Shown: positions 42,290 to 53,627, numbered from the stretch's first letter. The stretch is 64,000 nt of DNA from Monodelphis domestica (GCF_027887165.1 NC_077227.1:443317895-443381894); one strand, 5' to 3'. Translations and numbers: made by a program. The notes: generated by a model from the sequence alone, not told the origin.

Positions 42290-42522
42290 CAGGGCAGGAG
42301 AAATGTAATAACAAACAATGGGGAGAAGAAGCAGAATCAAGCATTGTGCTAAGCAATTGTCAAATATGATCTCATTTGTGCCGCACAACAACCCTGGGAG
42401 CTATGTACTATTTTCCTCATTTTACATCTGAGGAAAATCAGGCAAGCAAAGGTTAAGTGGCTCGCTCAAGGATGTGCAGCTAATAAGTGTCTGAGATTTT
42501 TCTGACTCCAGGTCCAGCATAA
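42290..42522 (-). repeat. MIR-type SINE
   Basis: GCATTGTGCTAAGCAATTGT, TTGTGCCGCACAACAACC, TTTTACATCTGAGGAAAATC. Confidence 0.75.
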
Positions 42523-42524
42523 TT

Positions 42525-42637
42525 ACATATACACATATGTTTACATTTCTATATGTATAATGCATATTATATATGTACACATGTACATGTTATACATTAA
42601 ATATGTATAGCAATTATCTACTACATATAAATACATG
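42525..42637. repeat. AT-rich simple sequence
   Basis: Repeated ATATGTA/TACATA units. Confidence 0.6.
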
Positions 42638-42680
42638 TGGGGGGCAGCTATCCTCTACACAGACATGCCCGCGTGCGCAC

Positions 42681-42738
<58 letters not shown>

Positions 42739-42940
42739 AATCTGCTGGACCTGGAGTTAGGAAGACCTGAGTTCAAATCCGAATTCTGGCTCTTACTAGC
42801 AAGAGTCTGTTTGCCTTAATCCTCTAGAGAAGGAAATGGCAGATCTCTTGATTATCTTTGCTGAGTTTCCATGGGCAGTCTAGTACATGGGTAATGGAGA
42901 GCTGGACATGACTGAATTGCAAATGCACACACATACATGC
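42638..42940 (+). repeat. MAR1-like SINE with internal GT microsatellite
   Basis: GGGGGGCAGCT head, then a GCGTGCGCACGTGC patch and (GT)n at 42664-42736, then TGCTGGACCTGGAGTTAGGA, GACCTGAGTTCAAATCC and the MAR1 tail. The array sits where the usual GTAGCACAGTGGATAGAG box should be. Confidence 0.75.
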
Positions 42941-43009
42941 AAACACATTCATAAATGAGCACCTAGTCGCCTATATGGTAATAGTGATGAGGAAGAGGGG
43001 GATAAGATG

Positions 43010-43310
43010 AAGTACAAGAATAACAGTTTGTATCTATATAGCACTTTAAAGTTTGCAAGTTTCCTAACACACTTTATCTAGCATGTAAACTCCTTGGATA
43101 CAGAGAATCCTCTTTTGTTTTGTATCCTCAGTCTTCAACACAGTATTGCATATAGTAGCTATTTAGTAAGTTTATGAATTGAAGAATTCTGACATTTTAA
43201 AATATGTGTACTAGAACCCCCTGTGCCACACCTAGCATTTAGCACTATGCCTGCCACAAAGTAAACACTTCATAAATACTTATTGATTGTTGACAGGCTG
43301 TGAGCCTTTT
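43010..43310. repeat. MIR fragment (-) and two L2 3' ends (+)
   Basis: CTATATAGCACTTTAAAGTT (MIR, minus), ATGTAAACTCCTTGGATACA with TTGTATCCTCAGTCTTCAAC (L2, plus), and TAGCACTATGCCTGCCACAA with CATAAATACTTATTGATTG (second L2 end, plus). Confidence 0.6.
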
Positions 43311-43499
43311 CCTCACAGTTATGACAGGTCTAAACAATTGGATTTCCTATGTTAGGTCACCATAGGATGTGTTTGGCTTGATTTAGAAGGGATTTCTCCT
43401 AGAGAAAAGGCCAACCTCTTCTCTTTATACCATTTTATTTAAGTGAATATTTAAATAATCAAGTGTATTATACATTATTTGACTTCTCTTACTCCATGG

Positions 43500-43640
43500 T
43501 CCAGCCAAACTGGCCTTCTTGCTATAAAGGTAACTCCCACTAAACACTAACTCGCCGCTTTGCCTTTGCACGGTTTGTCCTCCCTTCCTTGAATGTTAAC
43601 TTCTTCCTCACTCAGAGACCAGATGGTTACTTTAATATTT
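43500..43640 (+). repeat. L2 3' UTR fragment
   Basis: CCAAACTGGCCTTCTTGCTA, then TTTGCCTTTGCACGGTTTGT. Confidence 0.6.
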
Positions 43641-44208
43641 TCCCAGAAGTGCTCACAGGTAGCTAAAGTAGTTGGGGAAAATACCTGGGCAGTGGATTTC
43701 CATATTCGTGTAGCAGCTAAAGTAATTAATAAACACATGACCGTTAAGCTTCCCAAATCACCTTAACTGAGGATTTCAGCATTAGATTCTTCTAAGATCA
43801 CCCTATAATATAGTGGCTGAGGTTGGGCATAACACCACCACCACTTCTCACCTTTCTCTTCTCTCTACAATAAGAAACTCATGATTTTCCCTCATGCCAT
43901 AATGTTCCATCTTCAATTGAGACTTCCATATAGTTTTCATCTTTTTTCTTACTTAATTCTCTCTTTTATGCTAGAGAAAGGTGGCTTAGAATTTTCTTTC
44001 ATTTTCACAGTGAAACTCAACTGAAATTATTCTCTCCAATGTTTTGGGACAAGTGCCCACCAAAACTGTGGTGGGACAAAGAGGAGAGGACTTAAGAAAT
44101 AAAGGTCCAATCTTCTAAGCATATAAATTTTTGAAGTAATGCATGGCAATTGCCCAACAGACCAAGATCAGACCTCCTCAGTTTAGACCTGGACCCTAAA
44201 TTGAGGGC
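43641..44208. other. Unassigned non-coding sequence
   Basis: Nothing was recognised. Confidence 0.35.
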
Positions 44209-44221
44209 AAGAAATACTTTA

Positions 44222-44425
44222 CTAATGGGCAGCTGAGTAGCTTAGTGGGTTGAGAGCCAGGCATAGAGGCAAGAGATTCTCAGTTCAAATCTGGCCTCAG
44301 ATACTTCCTAACTGTGTGACCCTGGGCAAGTCACTTAACCCCCATTGCCCAGCCCTTACCAGTCTTCTGCCTTAGGACTAATACATAGTATTAATTCTAA
44401 GGTAGAAGGTAAGGGTTTTTTAAAA
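44222..44425 (+). repeat. MON1-type SINE with target duplication
   Basis: GGGCAGCTGAGTAGCTTAGT, CAAATCTGGCCTCAGATAC, TGGGCAAGTCACTTAACCCC. AAGAAATACTTT occurs on both sides (44209-44220 and about 44426-44437). Confidence 0.92.
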
Positions 44426-44439
44426 AAGAAATACTTTTA

Positions 44440-45060
44440 TACATTAAAAACAATCAATAAACAATCAAGGCCAGTCAATTAAACAGGAATAATATGACAT
44501 TAAGTTATCTGATTTCTAATTGGAAGAAAGATTATGGGCTCTTCAAGTTTGGGAGGGAGAAAATAAACAGGTACAGTTTCTTGAATTGAGAAAAAGAAGT
44601 ATCCCACCACCTCCAAGTGTCTGTAAACAATTGAAAGGATCATGGAAACAATAATTAATTTATATATATCTATACATATATATATATAATCATTTTCAGA
44701 AAAAAATACACAAGTATTTCTTTGAGAAATATATTTGTGAGAAAACTTCTTGAATTAGTCTTTGAATCTGTCTGGCTTTCTGGTCAGCATAACCTAGGTT
44801 CTTAGTAAAGGGTCTCTGAAAAGCATTAGGAGTGGCCCAGCTTCTTAGTCATGCAGGGTAAGGTTCAAACAATGCAATAAAGTCTTCTCCCAATTCCCAC
44901 AAATGAATAAGTTTTCTCATGAGACAAAAGTTGGACTAAACCCATAATTGAATTGAAAGGTAACTGAGCTAGCTCCATAATTGAGTCATAAGATGGAGTC
45001 AGAGTAGTTCATTCAATTCTCATAATTAACCACTTGCTGTGGTTATCCCCTCAATTTCTT
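44440..45060. other. Unassigned sequence
   Basis: A TATA-type tract is at 44660-44690. CCATAATTGA occurs twice at 44942 and 44974. It may include a degraded LTR, but no diagnostic ends were found. Confidence 0.35.
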
Positions 45061-45061
45061 C

Positions 45062-46264
45062 ATTACCAATGATCTCTTAATTGCCAAATTTAATGGTCTT
45101 TTCTCATTTCTCATCCATCTTAATTTCTCTGCAGCATTTGATACTGTTGATCACATTTTCTCCCTCAAAACTTTCTTCTCTTCCAGATTTCATGTTGTTG
45201 CTCTCTCCGGGTTCTCTTCCCTTTCTATCTGACCACTCCTCAGTCTTTTTTTGGTTCTTCATCCAGGTCACACCAACTACTTATGGCTGTTCTCTAAGGC
45301 TCTGTCCTGGGTCCTTTTTTTGTTGTTGTTCTTTACATTCTCATTGGGTGATCTCAACAACTCCAAAGAGGTTCAATTATCATCCCTATCTGTATGATTC
45401 CAAGATATATATATACCTAGTCTCCCTCCTGAACTATAACTGGAAATTACTAACTGCCTTGGGAACATTTCAAACTAGATTCTTACAACTCATTATCATC
45501 TGCCCCGCCCCCCAACTTTTTACTCTGCTCAGCTTTCCTCTTACTGTAGAGGGCACAATCATCTTCCTAGTTACTCAGACTTGTAGCCTAGGTATCATGC
45601 TCATTTCCTCAATCTCACCCCTTATATCTAATCCATTACTCAATCTTGCCATTTCCACTATCGGAGCAATTCTTCTACATCTCCTTCTATCCACTAATAA
45701 CAGCTGCTACTCAAGTTCAAGTTCTCATCGTCTTTCACAACAGCCTTCTAACTGGTCTCTCTCCCTCAAGTCTCTTCCTTTCCAATTTATCTTCCATTCA
45801 GGCATCCCAAAGTGACTTTTCTAAAGCAAAGTCTGACCAAACCCTTCATCAATGAGTTCCAGTATCTCCCAGTTATCTCTAGTATCAATTATAAATTCCT
45901 ATGCTTGGTATTTAAGGCTCTTCATCATCAGGCTTCTTATTTTTCCAATCTTCTTATATACCACTTCTCTTCTCACACGTTATGATCCAACTGTGCTGGC
46001 CTACTTGAAGTTTCTCAAAAGGACTCTCCATCTCCTGTTTCTGTACCTTTGTTCTTATTTCTTCCCCTAACCCTGGCATGCTTTGATCCCTCACCTCTTA
46101 CTCTTGCTTCTCCTGACTCCTGACTGATTTAGTTCAAGTCCTGTTTTCTACAGGAGACCTTTCTCCTCAATGTATATATTGTTTGCACTTAGTTATTTAC
46201 ATGCCGTCTCCACCAGAATGTGAGCAAACTTCTTGAGGGCAGGGACTGGTTCTTTTTTCTTTGT
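45062..46264 (+). mobile_element. L2 LINE, RT part to 3' UTR
   Basis: Sense-strand L2: the RT block reading AAFDTVDH (GCATTTGATACTGTTGATCA at about 45135), then CTCTGTCCTGGGTCC, then a long C/T-rich 3' UTR to GAGGGCAGGGACTGG at 46250. The 244-codon frame 45081-45815 is in a different frame from that block and is not a gene. The element resumes at 47530 after an inserted L1. Confidence 0.85.
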
Positions 46265-46536
46265 TCCTTCCTTCCTTCCTTCCTTCCTTCCTTCCTTCCT
46301 TCCTTCCTTCCTTCCTTCCTTCCTTCCTTCCTTCCTTCCTTCCTTCCTTCCTTCCTTCCTTCCTTCCTTCCTTCCTTCCTTTCTTCCTTCCCTCCTTCCT
46401 TCCTTCCCTCCTTCCTTCCTTCCCTTCTTCCTTCCCCTCCTTCCTTCCTTCCTTCCTTCCTTCCTTCCTTCCTTCCTTCCTTCCTTCCTTCCTTCCTTCC
46501 TTCCTTCCTTCCTTCCTTCCTTCCTTCCTTCCTTTC
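46264..46536. repeat. (TTCC)n microsatellite on an L1 tail
   Basis: About 270 bp of TTCC repeats with a few CCCTCC interruptions in the middle. It sits exactly at the 3' end of the inserted minus-strand L1, where a poly(A) tail belongs. Long open frames through it in all phases are artefacts. Confidence 0.97.
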
Positions 46537-47529
46537 TCTTTAATTTTTTTCAATTACATGTAGAAACAATTTGACACTTATTTCTAACATTTTGCAATTC
46601 ATATTTTCTCCCTCCCTTTCCCCCTGACCCCAAGATGGTAAATGGTCCATGTAGGGTTTGTGTGTGTGTACATATATGTATACACACACCCTATATTTAT
46701 ATAGGGTATATGAGTGTTTTCATGCAATACACATTTACATATTCTACATGCCATGATATTAGGCATGTATCACATATACAATAAAAAAATTCATGAAGAA
46801 ATTAATGAGAAAGTTGGCATGCTTTTATCAGAAATTAGATTCTCTCCCTTCTCCCCTGACCCCAAGGTGGTAAATGGTCTGTTACAGGGTATAGCAGTGT
46901 TTTCATGCAGTACAAATTTCCTTATTATCCATGCCATGACAGAAGACACATAACACACGTACAATAAAAATTCATGAAGGAAATAAAGTGAAAGGTGGAA
47001 TGCTTTTTTCTGCAATCAGATTCCAAAAGTTCCTTCTTTGGCATTGGATGGAATTTTTATTGTGAATCCCTTGGAATTATCCTAGGAACTTGTTTTGCTA
47101 ATAATAGTTTAGTCCTTCACAGTTGATCATCATATAAAATTTGTTACTGTATATAATGTTCTTCTGGTTCTGCACATTGCATCAGTTCATATGAGTCTTT
47201 TCAGGTTTTTTTTAACTTGTAGCCCTGGTCATTTCTTATGGTTCATTAATATCCCATTACAACCATATACCACAACTTGTTCATCCATTTACCAATTGAT
47301 GGACACCCTCTCACTTTCCAGTTTCTTCCCATTACAAAGAAAGCTGCTAAAAACATTTTTGTATATGTAGGTCCTTTCCCTTATCTCTGATCTCTTTGGG
47401 ATATAGATCCAGTTTTGGCATTTCTGGGTCAAAGGATATGCCTAGTATTATGGTCCTTTGGGCATAGTTCCAGATTGCTCTTTTGAATGATTATATCAGT
47501 TCACAATTCCACCAAGAGTTTATTAGTGT
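46537..47529 (-). mobile_element. 5'-truncated L1 inserted in L2, with duplicated 3' UTR
   Basis: Reverse L1 3' UTR and ORF2 end: CTCTTTGGGATATAGATCCA, CAATTCCACCAAGAGTTTAT. The 3' UTR block GACCCCAAGATGGTAAATGG occurs again at about 46858 (GACCCCAAGGTGGTAAATGG), so about 200 bp is tandemly duplicated. GGGACTG...TCTTTGT occurs on both sides (46242-46264 and 47530-47552), a target duplication with mismatches. Confidence 0.82.
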
Positions 47530-47612
47530 GGGACTGTTGTTCTTGTCTTTGTATCCCTAGCACTTAGCCCATAGTAAAAGCTTAATAAATGTGTGTTGAT
47601 TGTTTGACTAAA
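47530..47612 (+). mobile_element. L2 3' end beyond the L1
   Basis: TCTTTGTATCCCTAGCACTT, then AATAAATGTGTGTTGATTG, completing the L2 of 45062-46264. Confidence 0.85.
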
Positions 47613-47917
47613 TGCCTTGCAGGGGAGGGAAGGAGAAACAAGGAGTGAGAACTGAAACAAATATTCTGACTAATAGTACGTTACCCAAGGTAAAGAAGCT
47701 GATGCTGGAAGAAAACTATGATTTTCACCATGCTACTCCAATAGTCTTATCAGCTTTGACATGGCATTGGCATCTAGAGAAAGGATATGTAATTCTGACA
47801 AGCCCTATGGTAAATTCTTTAGTGCATAAAGTCTAGAAGCTTCCTGCCAACAAATTAGAAGAATGTCAAATGTCAAATAGAACCCTATAAGTACAAAAAG
47901 AGGAGAAATTAATATGG
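47613..47917. other. Unassigned non-coding sequence
   Basis: Nothing was recognised; AATGTCAAATGTCAAATAG is a short direct repeat at about 47861. Confidence 0.35.
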
Positions 47918-48017
47918 TCCTCACACAGCTGGGAAGTGTTGAAGGCTAGATTTGAACCCAGGACCTCCTATTTCTAGGCCTTTCTTTCTATCCTTTGGGT
48001 CTTATAGCTGCCCCTTA
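47918..48017 (-). repeat. MON1-type SINE, 5' half
   Basis: CACACAGCTGGGAAGTGTTG, GATTTGAACCCAGGACCTCC, ATAGCTGCCCCTTAG. Confidence 0.85.
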
Positions 48018-48805
48018 GACTCATACTCTGAGCATTTTGGCAAAAAACTATAGTTTGATTAAGACATTTCACAGAATCATATACTAACCTTATCTAAGCC
48101 TACAAATGACTTGGGGTTTGGTGAAAGGAGCAACATGGGAAAGAGCATCTTAGCTGTGAAAAAGGACAGAGTGAATAAAACTCAATTAGGAGTTGGGGCT
48201 AATGGAGAAGAGAAAGAAGCAGGAGGAATTCATTATATTAATAATAAACCTGAGCTTACTGAGGGGAAAGCAGATGGAGAGAAAGGATACATAATGCGTT
48301 ATGTTTCATTTCTTCTGAATAAAGTGGAGTGTGCTGAAATGTAACGAGATTATCCATTCTCTCCATCTGCTTTTGTCTAAATAAATTCAGGTTTTCCACA
48401 AACGTAATGAATTTTCAACTTGTAATTTGTTTTCTCCGGTGAGTGCTGTGCTGAGGAGGCCCGAGATGCTGCCTTTAAAGCATATTGCTGGCATGCTCAA
48501 GGAGCTCTACCTCCATTAAGCACCAGGACTTCTCAAGGCATCAGTGGGAATTTCCAAAATTGCTCTTGTCTCAGTGTGTATGGCTCACTCCATCACAGCA
48601 GTGGCCTGGGTAGCCTATGTAGCAGAGGTCGGGTGGAAAGAAAGGACTTTTTTGACTTTAGGGACTCCTGGAGGGTGGTAGGAAGGTGTCTGTTTTCTTC
48701 TGGATGCCTGGGAAATGAGGTGGAAATTTCCACACACTGCCCCCCCCAGAATCTTCCTTATTGGTTCATTGATCACTTCCATCTCCATGTTTTTGTTCAT
48801 TTCAC
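48018..48805. other. Repeat-free island 3
   Basis: About 790 bp without a recognised repeat. 48340-48700 is of higher complexity and somewhat higher GC. The 77-codon frame at 48111-48344 has no recognisable domain. A conserved non-coding element is possible but not shown. Confidence 0.35.
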
Positions 48806-48807
48806 TG

Positions 48808-48930
48808 GAGGAAAGGCAATATAGTATAGAGGGAAAAGCATTGGTATCTAGAGGACCTGGGTTTGAGTTCTAGCTCTCTTATTTGATATCTTGGACAAGT
48901 TATTTCACCTTTCTCAGATTCAGAAAGTTT
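48808..48930 (+). repeat. THER1-type SINE
   Basis: GGCAATATAGTATAGAGGGA, GGACCTGGGTTTGAGTTCTA, TTGGACAAGTTATTTCACC. Confidence 0.7.
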
Positions 48931-49039
48931 TTTTTCTTTTTTAGGATAGAAATGTTTATAATGATAGTTTTACATATATGCATTATACCTATTTTTTTGT
49001 TCAGAAAATTTCTTGACCTATAAATAGACTATTGGACTT

Positions 49040-49370
49040 CAAGTCCTGCAATTCTATTCCCTTCCAGTCTAATATTATCTAAAATGGTTTCCCCATTCCT
49101 CTTTGCCTCTCCATAACCTATCCATCATTCTAGTCCCTTTTCTGACTGTTACAACACTGACATCATTTCTTTCTCTGAAATCCTCAAGCACTTGTAGTTT
49201 GTATCACATATTTTTTTCATTTCTCTATGGGCTATCTCATATTATTCTCTCATTTTCCTATGAGTGCATTTTTGAATCCATAGCAGAATTGTAGGCTTCT
49301 TTAGGTCAGACTTCATGTCTTCATTTTTATATTACACTGCAGCTAGTACAGTGCTAAACAATTTGAACAA
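49040..49370 (+). mobile_element. L2 3' region, diverged
   Basis: TTGTAGGCTTCTTTAGGTCA, then ATATTACACTGCAGCTAGTA are L2 3' end blocks. The upstream C/T-rich part is of L2 type. Confidence 0.5.
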
Positions 49371-49640
49371 ATAGTATATAATATGTCTATGTTGCAAGGC
49401 ATTGTGCTAATCACTAAAGTCATAAAACCAGGTTAAAGCATTTCCCTCAAGAGGTTTTCATTCTACTGGAAAGATATAACACATATATAAATAAATATCG
49501 TATGAGGAAAATTGGAGAGGATAAGAACACAACAGGAGAGGGGGCCAATGACAGACAAAATATCATAGAGGAGGTGACATCTAAGCTCTAACTAGAAAGA
49601 AGAATATATTCCTTCTGATAGAGATAAGATAATAATTTCT
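49371..49640 (-). mobile_element. L2 3' region
   Basis: AAGGCATTGTGCTAATCACT, CCTCAAGAGGTTTTCATTCT, GAGGAGGTGACATCTAAGCT. Confidence 0.55.
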
Positions 49641-50938
49641 AAGTTTGTATAAATGCAATTCCCCATTGATATATGAACAGAGAGTAGACATTTAATAAAT
49701 GATTGATCAAATGCCACAGGAATACAGGTACCCTCAGATGGCTACATAGCACATCTTTCTGGAGCCTTAAAGATGTACTATGATCAGTCCGTAGGCTATG
49801 ATAAACCTTCAGAGGGAAGTTTTCCATGGGTTGACTTATTCAAGACTGGGAGTTGTTTTATTGCATCTCTTGGGCTCTACCAAAGTATTTGCTCTTTTTT
49901 TGTGCTTCATGGACATAGGAAAGGAGAAATGGTCTGAGGGTTTACCTTTACTTTTCATTTTACTTCTTAATTAAAAACCTTACCAGTGCACAATAGGAAC
50001 TGATGTGTTAGAATGCATGTTAGAATGCAGTTCCAATTCCATCAATGATGAGACTAGATTACTATAGAAATTCTGACAAATGTATCTCATTACACATCTG
50101 TTTCCATTGTTCTTCCAGTTTCATCTAGAAACTGCTCTTAGTATGTTGTAGCTTAGTTGGGTCTCATTCCAAGATTTCCTCAGTCTTGTTTTCCCCTCCA
50201 CTGCTTTTTACTGCTTTGTGAGGCTTTTAATCATCTCTCAGACTCCTCTGTAATGTATTGAAAATGAATTTGCACTCAAAATTGTCATTGCCCTTGGCTG
50301 ACCTTGGCAAAGACAGCAGATGCTTACTGGATGAGGTGGTTTCTGAGCTCTTTTGGGATCCTCACTATGGAGACTTTTATATCAGTTACAATCCTTTTAA
50401 AAAGAGTGGGAATCAGAGTCAATATCTTCACTTTTATTTATTTTCCATTTTTCATCAGTTTGTTTTAATAGGTCATATTGTAATAAGTTAAAGCCATACT
50501 TTTTTTCATCTTTACCTTTCATTTGGATTTGGTATTAACATTGACCTTTAATAACTTTAACTCCACATAGACAATCAATTTTGAAATAATTCCCATGGTG
50601 GCAACTAGTTGTTTCCTTTTGACATAGTCAATTTCATCCTTTAGTGATATTGTTTGAGTCTTGCCATTCCATGCACCCTTCAACTGTATTCATAAAGTAT
50701 TCACTACAATCACACTTGAGGCTTCTGGGTGTAACAAGGTATTTATCAATTTGCACAGGACCAGGAGAATTCAAGGAATAGGATTCCTAAGTGGCATTCT
50801 CTTCCTACACTTGGAAGGATTGACTAGATTTTGAGCTCTAAACTGGGGTGTGTGGGGAGGGGGAGGAAGTTTCTACTGAGTTTGGGATTTTTAAGAGAAT
50901 GGAGTATGACACTGAAGCAGTCCTGAGACTTCCTCTCT
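49641..50938. other. Unassigned non-coding sequence
   Basis: About 1.3 kb without a confident repeat. GTTAGAATGCA is a short direct repeat at about 50008. Read on the minus strand, 50720-50520 has a short frame (WNGKTQTISLKDEIDYVKRK) that could be a fragment of an unrecognised element or pseudogene. Confidence 0.35.
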
Positions 50939-51250
50939 GTAATCCTCCTATTCCTGCCAAACTGATATTCCTAAACACAGGCCTAGCCAAAATCTCTTCC
51001 TTCCTCAAGAAGCTTCGGTGCCTCCTCTAGGATTAAATACAAATTGTGTCATTTGGCATTTAAATCCCTTTACAATTTGGTCCCTCCTTATCTTTCCAGG
51101 ATGCTCTCCCTTACACAGCCTAAAGAGTCTACCTATTAGCCCCTATCTCTGACATTCAGTCTCCTACTTTTGTGCATTTATACTGGTTGACACTCCTGAA
51201 ATTCTCTGCCTAACTCATCTCTTTATATATGTTTTCTGTTTATATCGTAG
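50939..51250 (+). mobile_element. L2 3' region
   Basis: CTCTAGGATTAAATACAAAT, TTTAAATCCCTTTACAATTT, GTCCCTCCTTATCTTTCCAG. Confidence 0.7.
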
Positions 51251-51254
51251 GAAT

Positions 51255-51615
51255 CAGAGACAGCATGACATGATGGATAGTGGAATGACCTCAGAACACC
51301 TGAGTTCAAGTCCCACCTTTGCCACATGTTGGCCATGTGAAGCTGAATAAGTCACAACTTCTCAGTGTTCTAGATCAATGTCTTATTAACTCAGGAACCC
51401 ATAAATTAATATTAATATTTTTATTTTGCTAAATATTCCCCAATTACTTTTTAATCTGGTTCAAACTGCACTTGGGAGTTGAAGGCCATGTACTTGGTAC
51501 TTCTGCTCTAGGCAACTCTAAGACAATGAATTGTAGGAGAGACGCCAACTTTTATTAATAGAGGGTTTCCTCACCTGGGAATTCCTTATACCAATTAAAT
51601 CTCAAGTCCAGTACC
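51255..51615 (+). repeat. THER1-type SINE, long form
   Basis: GATGGATAGTGGAATGACCT, CACCTGAGTTCAAGTCCCAC, then after an AT-rich insert CTAGGCAACTCTAAGACAAT and CACCTGGGAATTCCTTATAC, a tail seen in some marsupial core-SINEs. Confidence 0.6.
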
Positions 51616-51617
51616 TA

Positions 51618-51770
51618 TCCTTGTGTTGTATATAAGCTATATTTCCCATCTGCCAGTAGAATGTAAACTTCTTGAGTTTGGAGACCACTTGATTCTTTCT
51701 TTTTATCCCTAACCCTTAGCACAATGTGTGGCACATAATAGACTCTTAATAAATGCGTATTGAATTGGAA
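51618..51770 (+). mobile_element. L2 3' end
   Basis: AGAATGTAAACTTCTTGAGT, TTAGCACAATGTGTGGCACA, TTAATAAATGCGTATTGAAT. Confidence 0.8.
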
Positions 51771-52395
51771 AGGAAAAAGAACCACACAAGACTCAGGGCC
51801 ATTTGTATTTTTATCAATTTCATGATTCGTCATGGCCAGTGAACTCATTGCCTAGGGCCATCTACTAGAAATGAGCTTTTCTGAGCCTACAGAGGCTGGT
51901 CTTCAAACAGAACCTGTTTTTAGGGCTAAACTGAAAGGTTTTCCAGAGCTTGGGCTCTGTTGGTCTGAGAACTAGGATCCCTCTTCCTCCTCCACCCCAG
52001 ACCACCTAGAAGCATTCGAATACTATTTTTATGGAGGAGGAAAACTCATTATCTCTGAGGATGGCACTCTGTGGCCAACAAAGTCTCTATCATTTTAACT
52101 ATTTTTCTATCAGGATCATCACTCTTTTCCTGATCTATTCCTCCCAAACTCATCATGCACTCTGAAATTAGAGTTACATAAACTCACATTTAGGGAGAAC
52201 TGTAAGGTTTATAAAGCATCTGTACTTGGACATGGAAATTTATATATACTTTTCCTGGAAGTCAAACACTGTGTCAGTCAGCAGAAATATTCTTAAATGC
52301 CACCTTTGGATAATACCTGCTGCTATGTGCTCAGAGAAAGAATTCTCATTTTAGAGTAAGGAGACTTGACTCTGAAATCTATTCTGCCACCTAAC
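51771..52395. other. Unassigned non-coding sequence
   Basis: Mostly unrecognised; a weak MIR-like stretch lies at 52185-52265. Confidence 0.35.
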
Positions 52396-52935
52396 CAGAC
52401 TTACTTTCTCTTTGTTCTTCACATAAGGTATTCCATCTCCTATCTTAGTGTCTTTTCACTGAAGGTCCCTGAGGCCTCAAGTGTTCTCCTCCCTCATTGC
52501 TGCTTCATAGAATATAGCTCACAACTTCCTTTTACAGTAACCTTTCCTAATTCTCTCAGCTATAGTGTCCTCCCTGCCAGACTATATGATATCCAATTAT
52601 TTTCTTTGGATTTGTATTAATTCTGTATTTACATATATATGAACCTAGTGTCTTCTTCATGAGAAAGGAAATCCTTGTTGTGTAGGAATTGGCTTATCCT
52701 TTGTATTGGTATCCTCAGTATCTAGCACTGTATGTTGTTGCTATTCAATCTTTTCAGTTATGTCTGACTATTTGTTACCTCATTTGGGGTTTTCTTGGCA
52801 AAAACACTAGAGTGAACCCAGAGTCACAAAACTACTCAGTGTCTAAAGCTAGATTTGAATTCAGGTCTTTGTTCTATCCACATTACCACTCAGCAGCCTA
52901 CCTAGCCTATGGTATTAATAAATCCTTGATGATTG
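52396..52935 (+). mobile_element. L2 3' region, split by MAR1
   Basis: CTCACAACTTCCTTTTACAG, TTGTATTGGTATCCTCAGTA, TCTAGCACTGTAT, then after the SINE TATTAATAAATCCTTGATGA. Confidence 0.75.
52734..52905 (-). repeat. MAR1-type SINE inside L2
   Basis: GTTGTTGCTATTCAATCTTT, CTCATTTGGGGTTTTCTTGG, AGATTTGAATTCAGGTC. The middle part is deleted. Confidence 0.8.
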
Positions 52936-53044
52936 ATTAGCTATTTGACCCTGGCTTTAACCTCTTTGGGTCAGCAAAATAAGAATAATGAATAAACTAT
53001 TTCATAGGAAATTTTTGAAAGGGAGACAATTTATTTTTGTATGT

Positions 53045-53335
53045 GTATCCCTCATGCCTGAAATGGTTCTTTATCCTCATTTCAGACTCTTGTCCTCTAT
53101 GCTTCCTTCAAGTCCTAGAGGAAATTCTATCTTCTACTGGAAGCCTTTCCCCAACGCCTTATAATTCGAGTGCCTTCCTTCTGTGGATCACTTCCTATTA
53201 ACCCTGTATGAAGCCTGTTTGTACAAAGCAGTTTGCATGATATTTCCTCCATGACAGGAGCATCTCAAGGGCAGGTATAGTCTTTGACATTTCTTCATAT
53301 TTCTAATGCTTAGCCTTATATTTAATTATTGTTAT
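53045..53335 (+). mobile_element. L2 3' region
   Basis: TCAAGTCCTAGAGGAAATTC, GGAAGCCTTTCCCCAACGCC, CATCTCAAGGGCAGGTATAG. Confidence 0.7.
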
Positions 53336-53337
53336 TA

Positions 53338-53610
53338 TTATTTTAGTAGTAGTAGTAGCAGTAGTAGCAGTAGTAGTTACAATAGTAGTAGCAGGAGCAG
53401 TGGTAGTGGCAGTAGTAGCAGCAAATACAGCAACAGTAGTAATAGTATCAGTAGTAATAGTAGTAGAAGTTGTGCAATAGCAGTAGCAATAATAGGAGCA
53501 GTAGCAGTAGTAGTATTAACAGTAGCAGTAGGAGTAGGAGTAGCAATAGCAGTGGTGGTAGTAGTGGTAGTGGTAGTGGTAGTGGTAGTGGTAGTGGTAG
53601 TAGCAGTAGA
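53338..53610. repeat. Degenerate (AGT/AGC)n trinucleotide array
   Basis: About 270 bp of AGT units with AGC, GGT and AAT variants, ending in a regular GTAGTG stretch. Ser, Thr and Val open frames in different phases are artefacts. Confidence 0.95.
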
Positions 53611-53627
53611 CAGCATTTATATGATAT

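Noticed and set aside
45081..45815. 244-codon plus-strand ORF
   Set aside because: Lies in an L2 element in a frame different from the L2 RT block (AAFDTVDH). C/T-rich L2 3' sequence has few stops by composition.
46197..46574. Long ORFs on both strands
   Set aside because: Translations of the (TTCC)n microsatellite in all phases.
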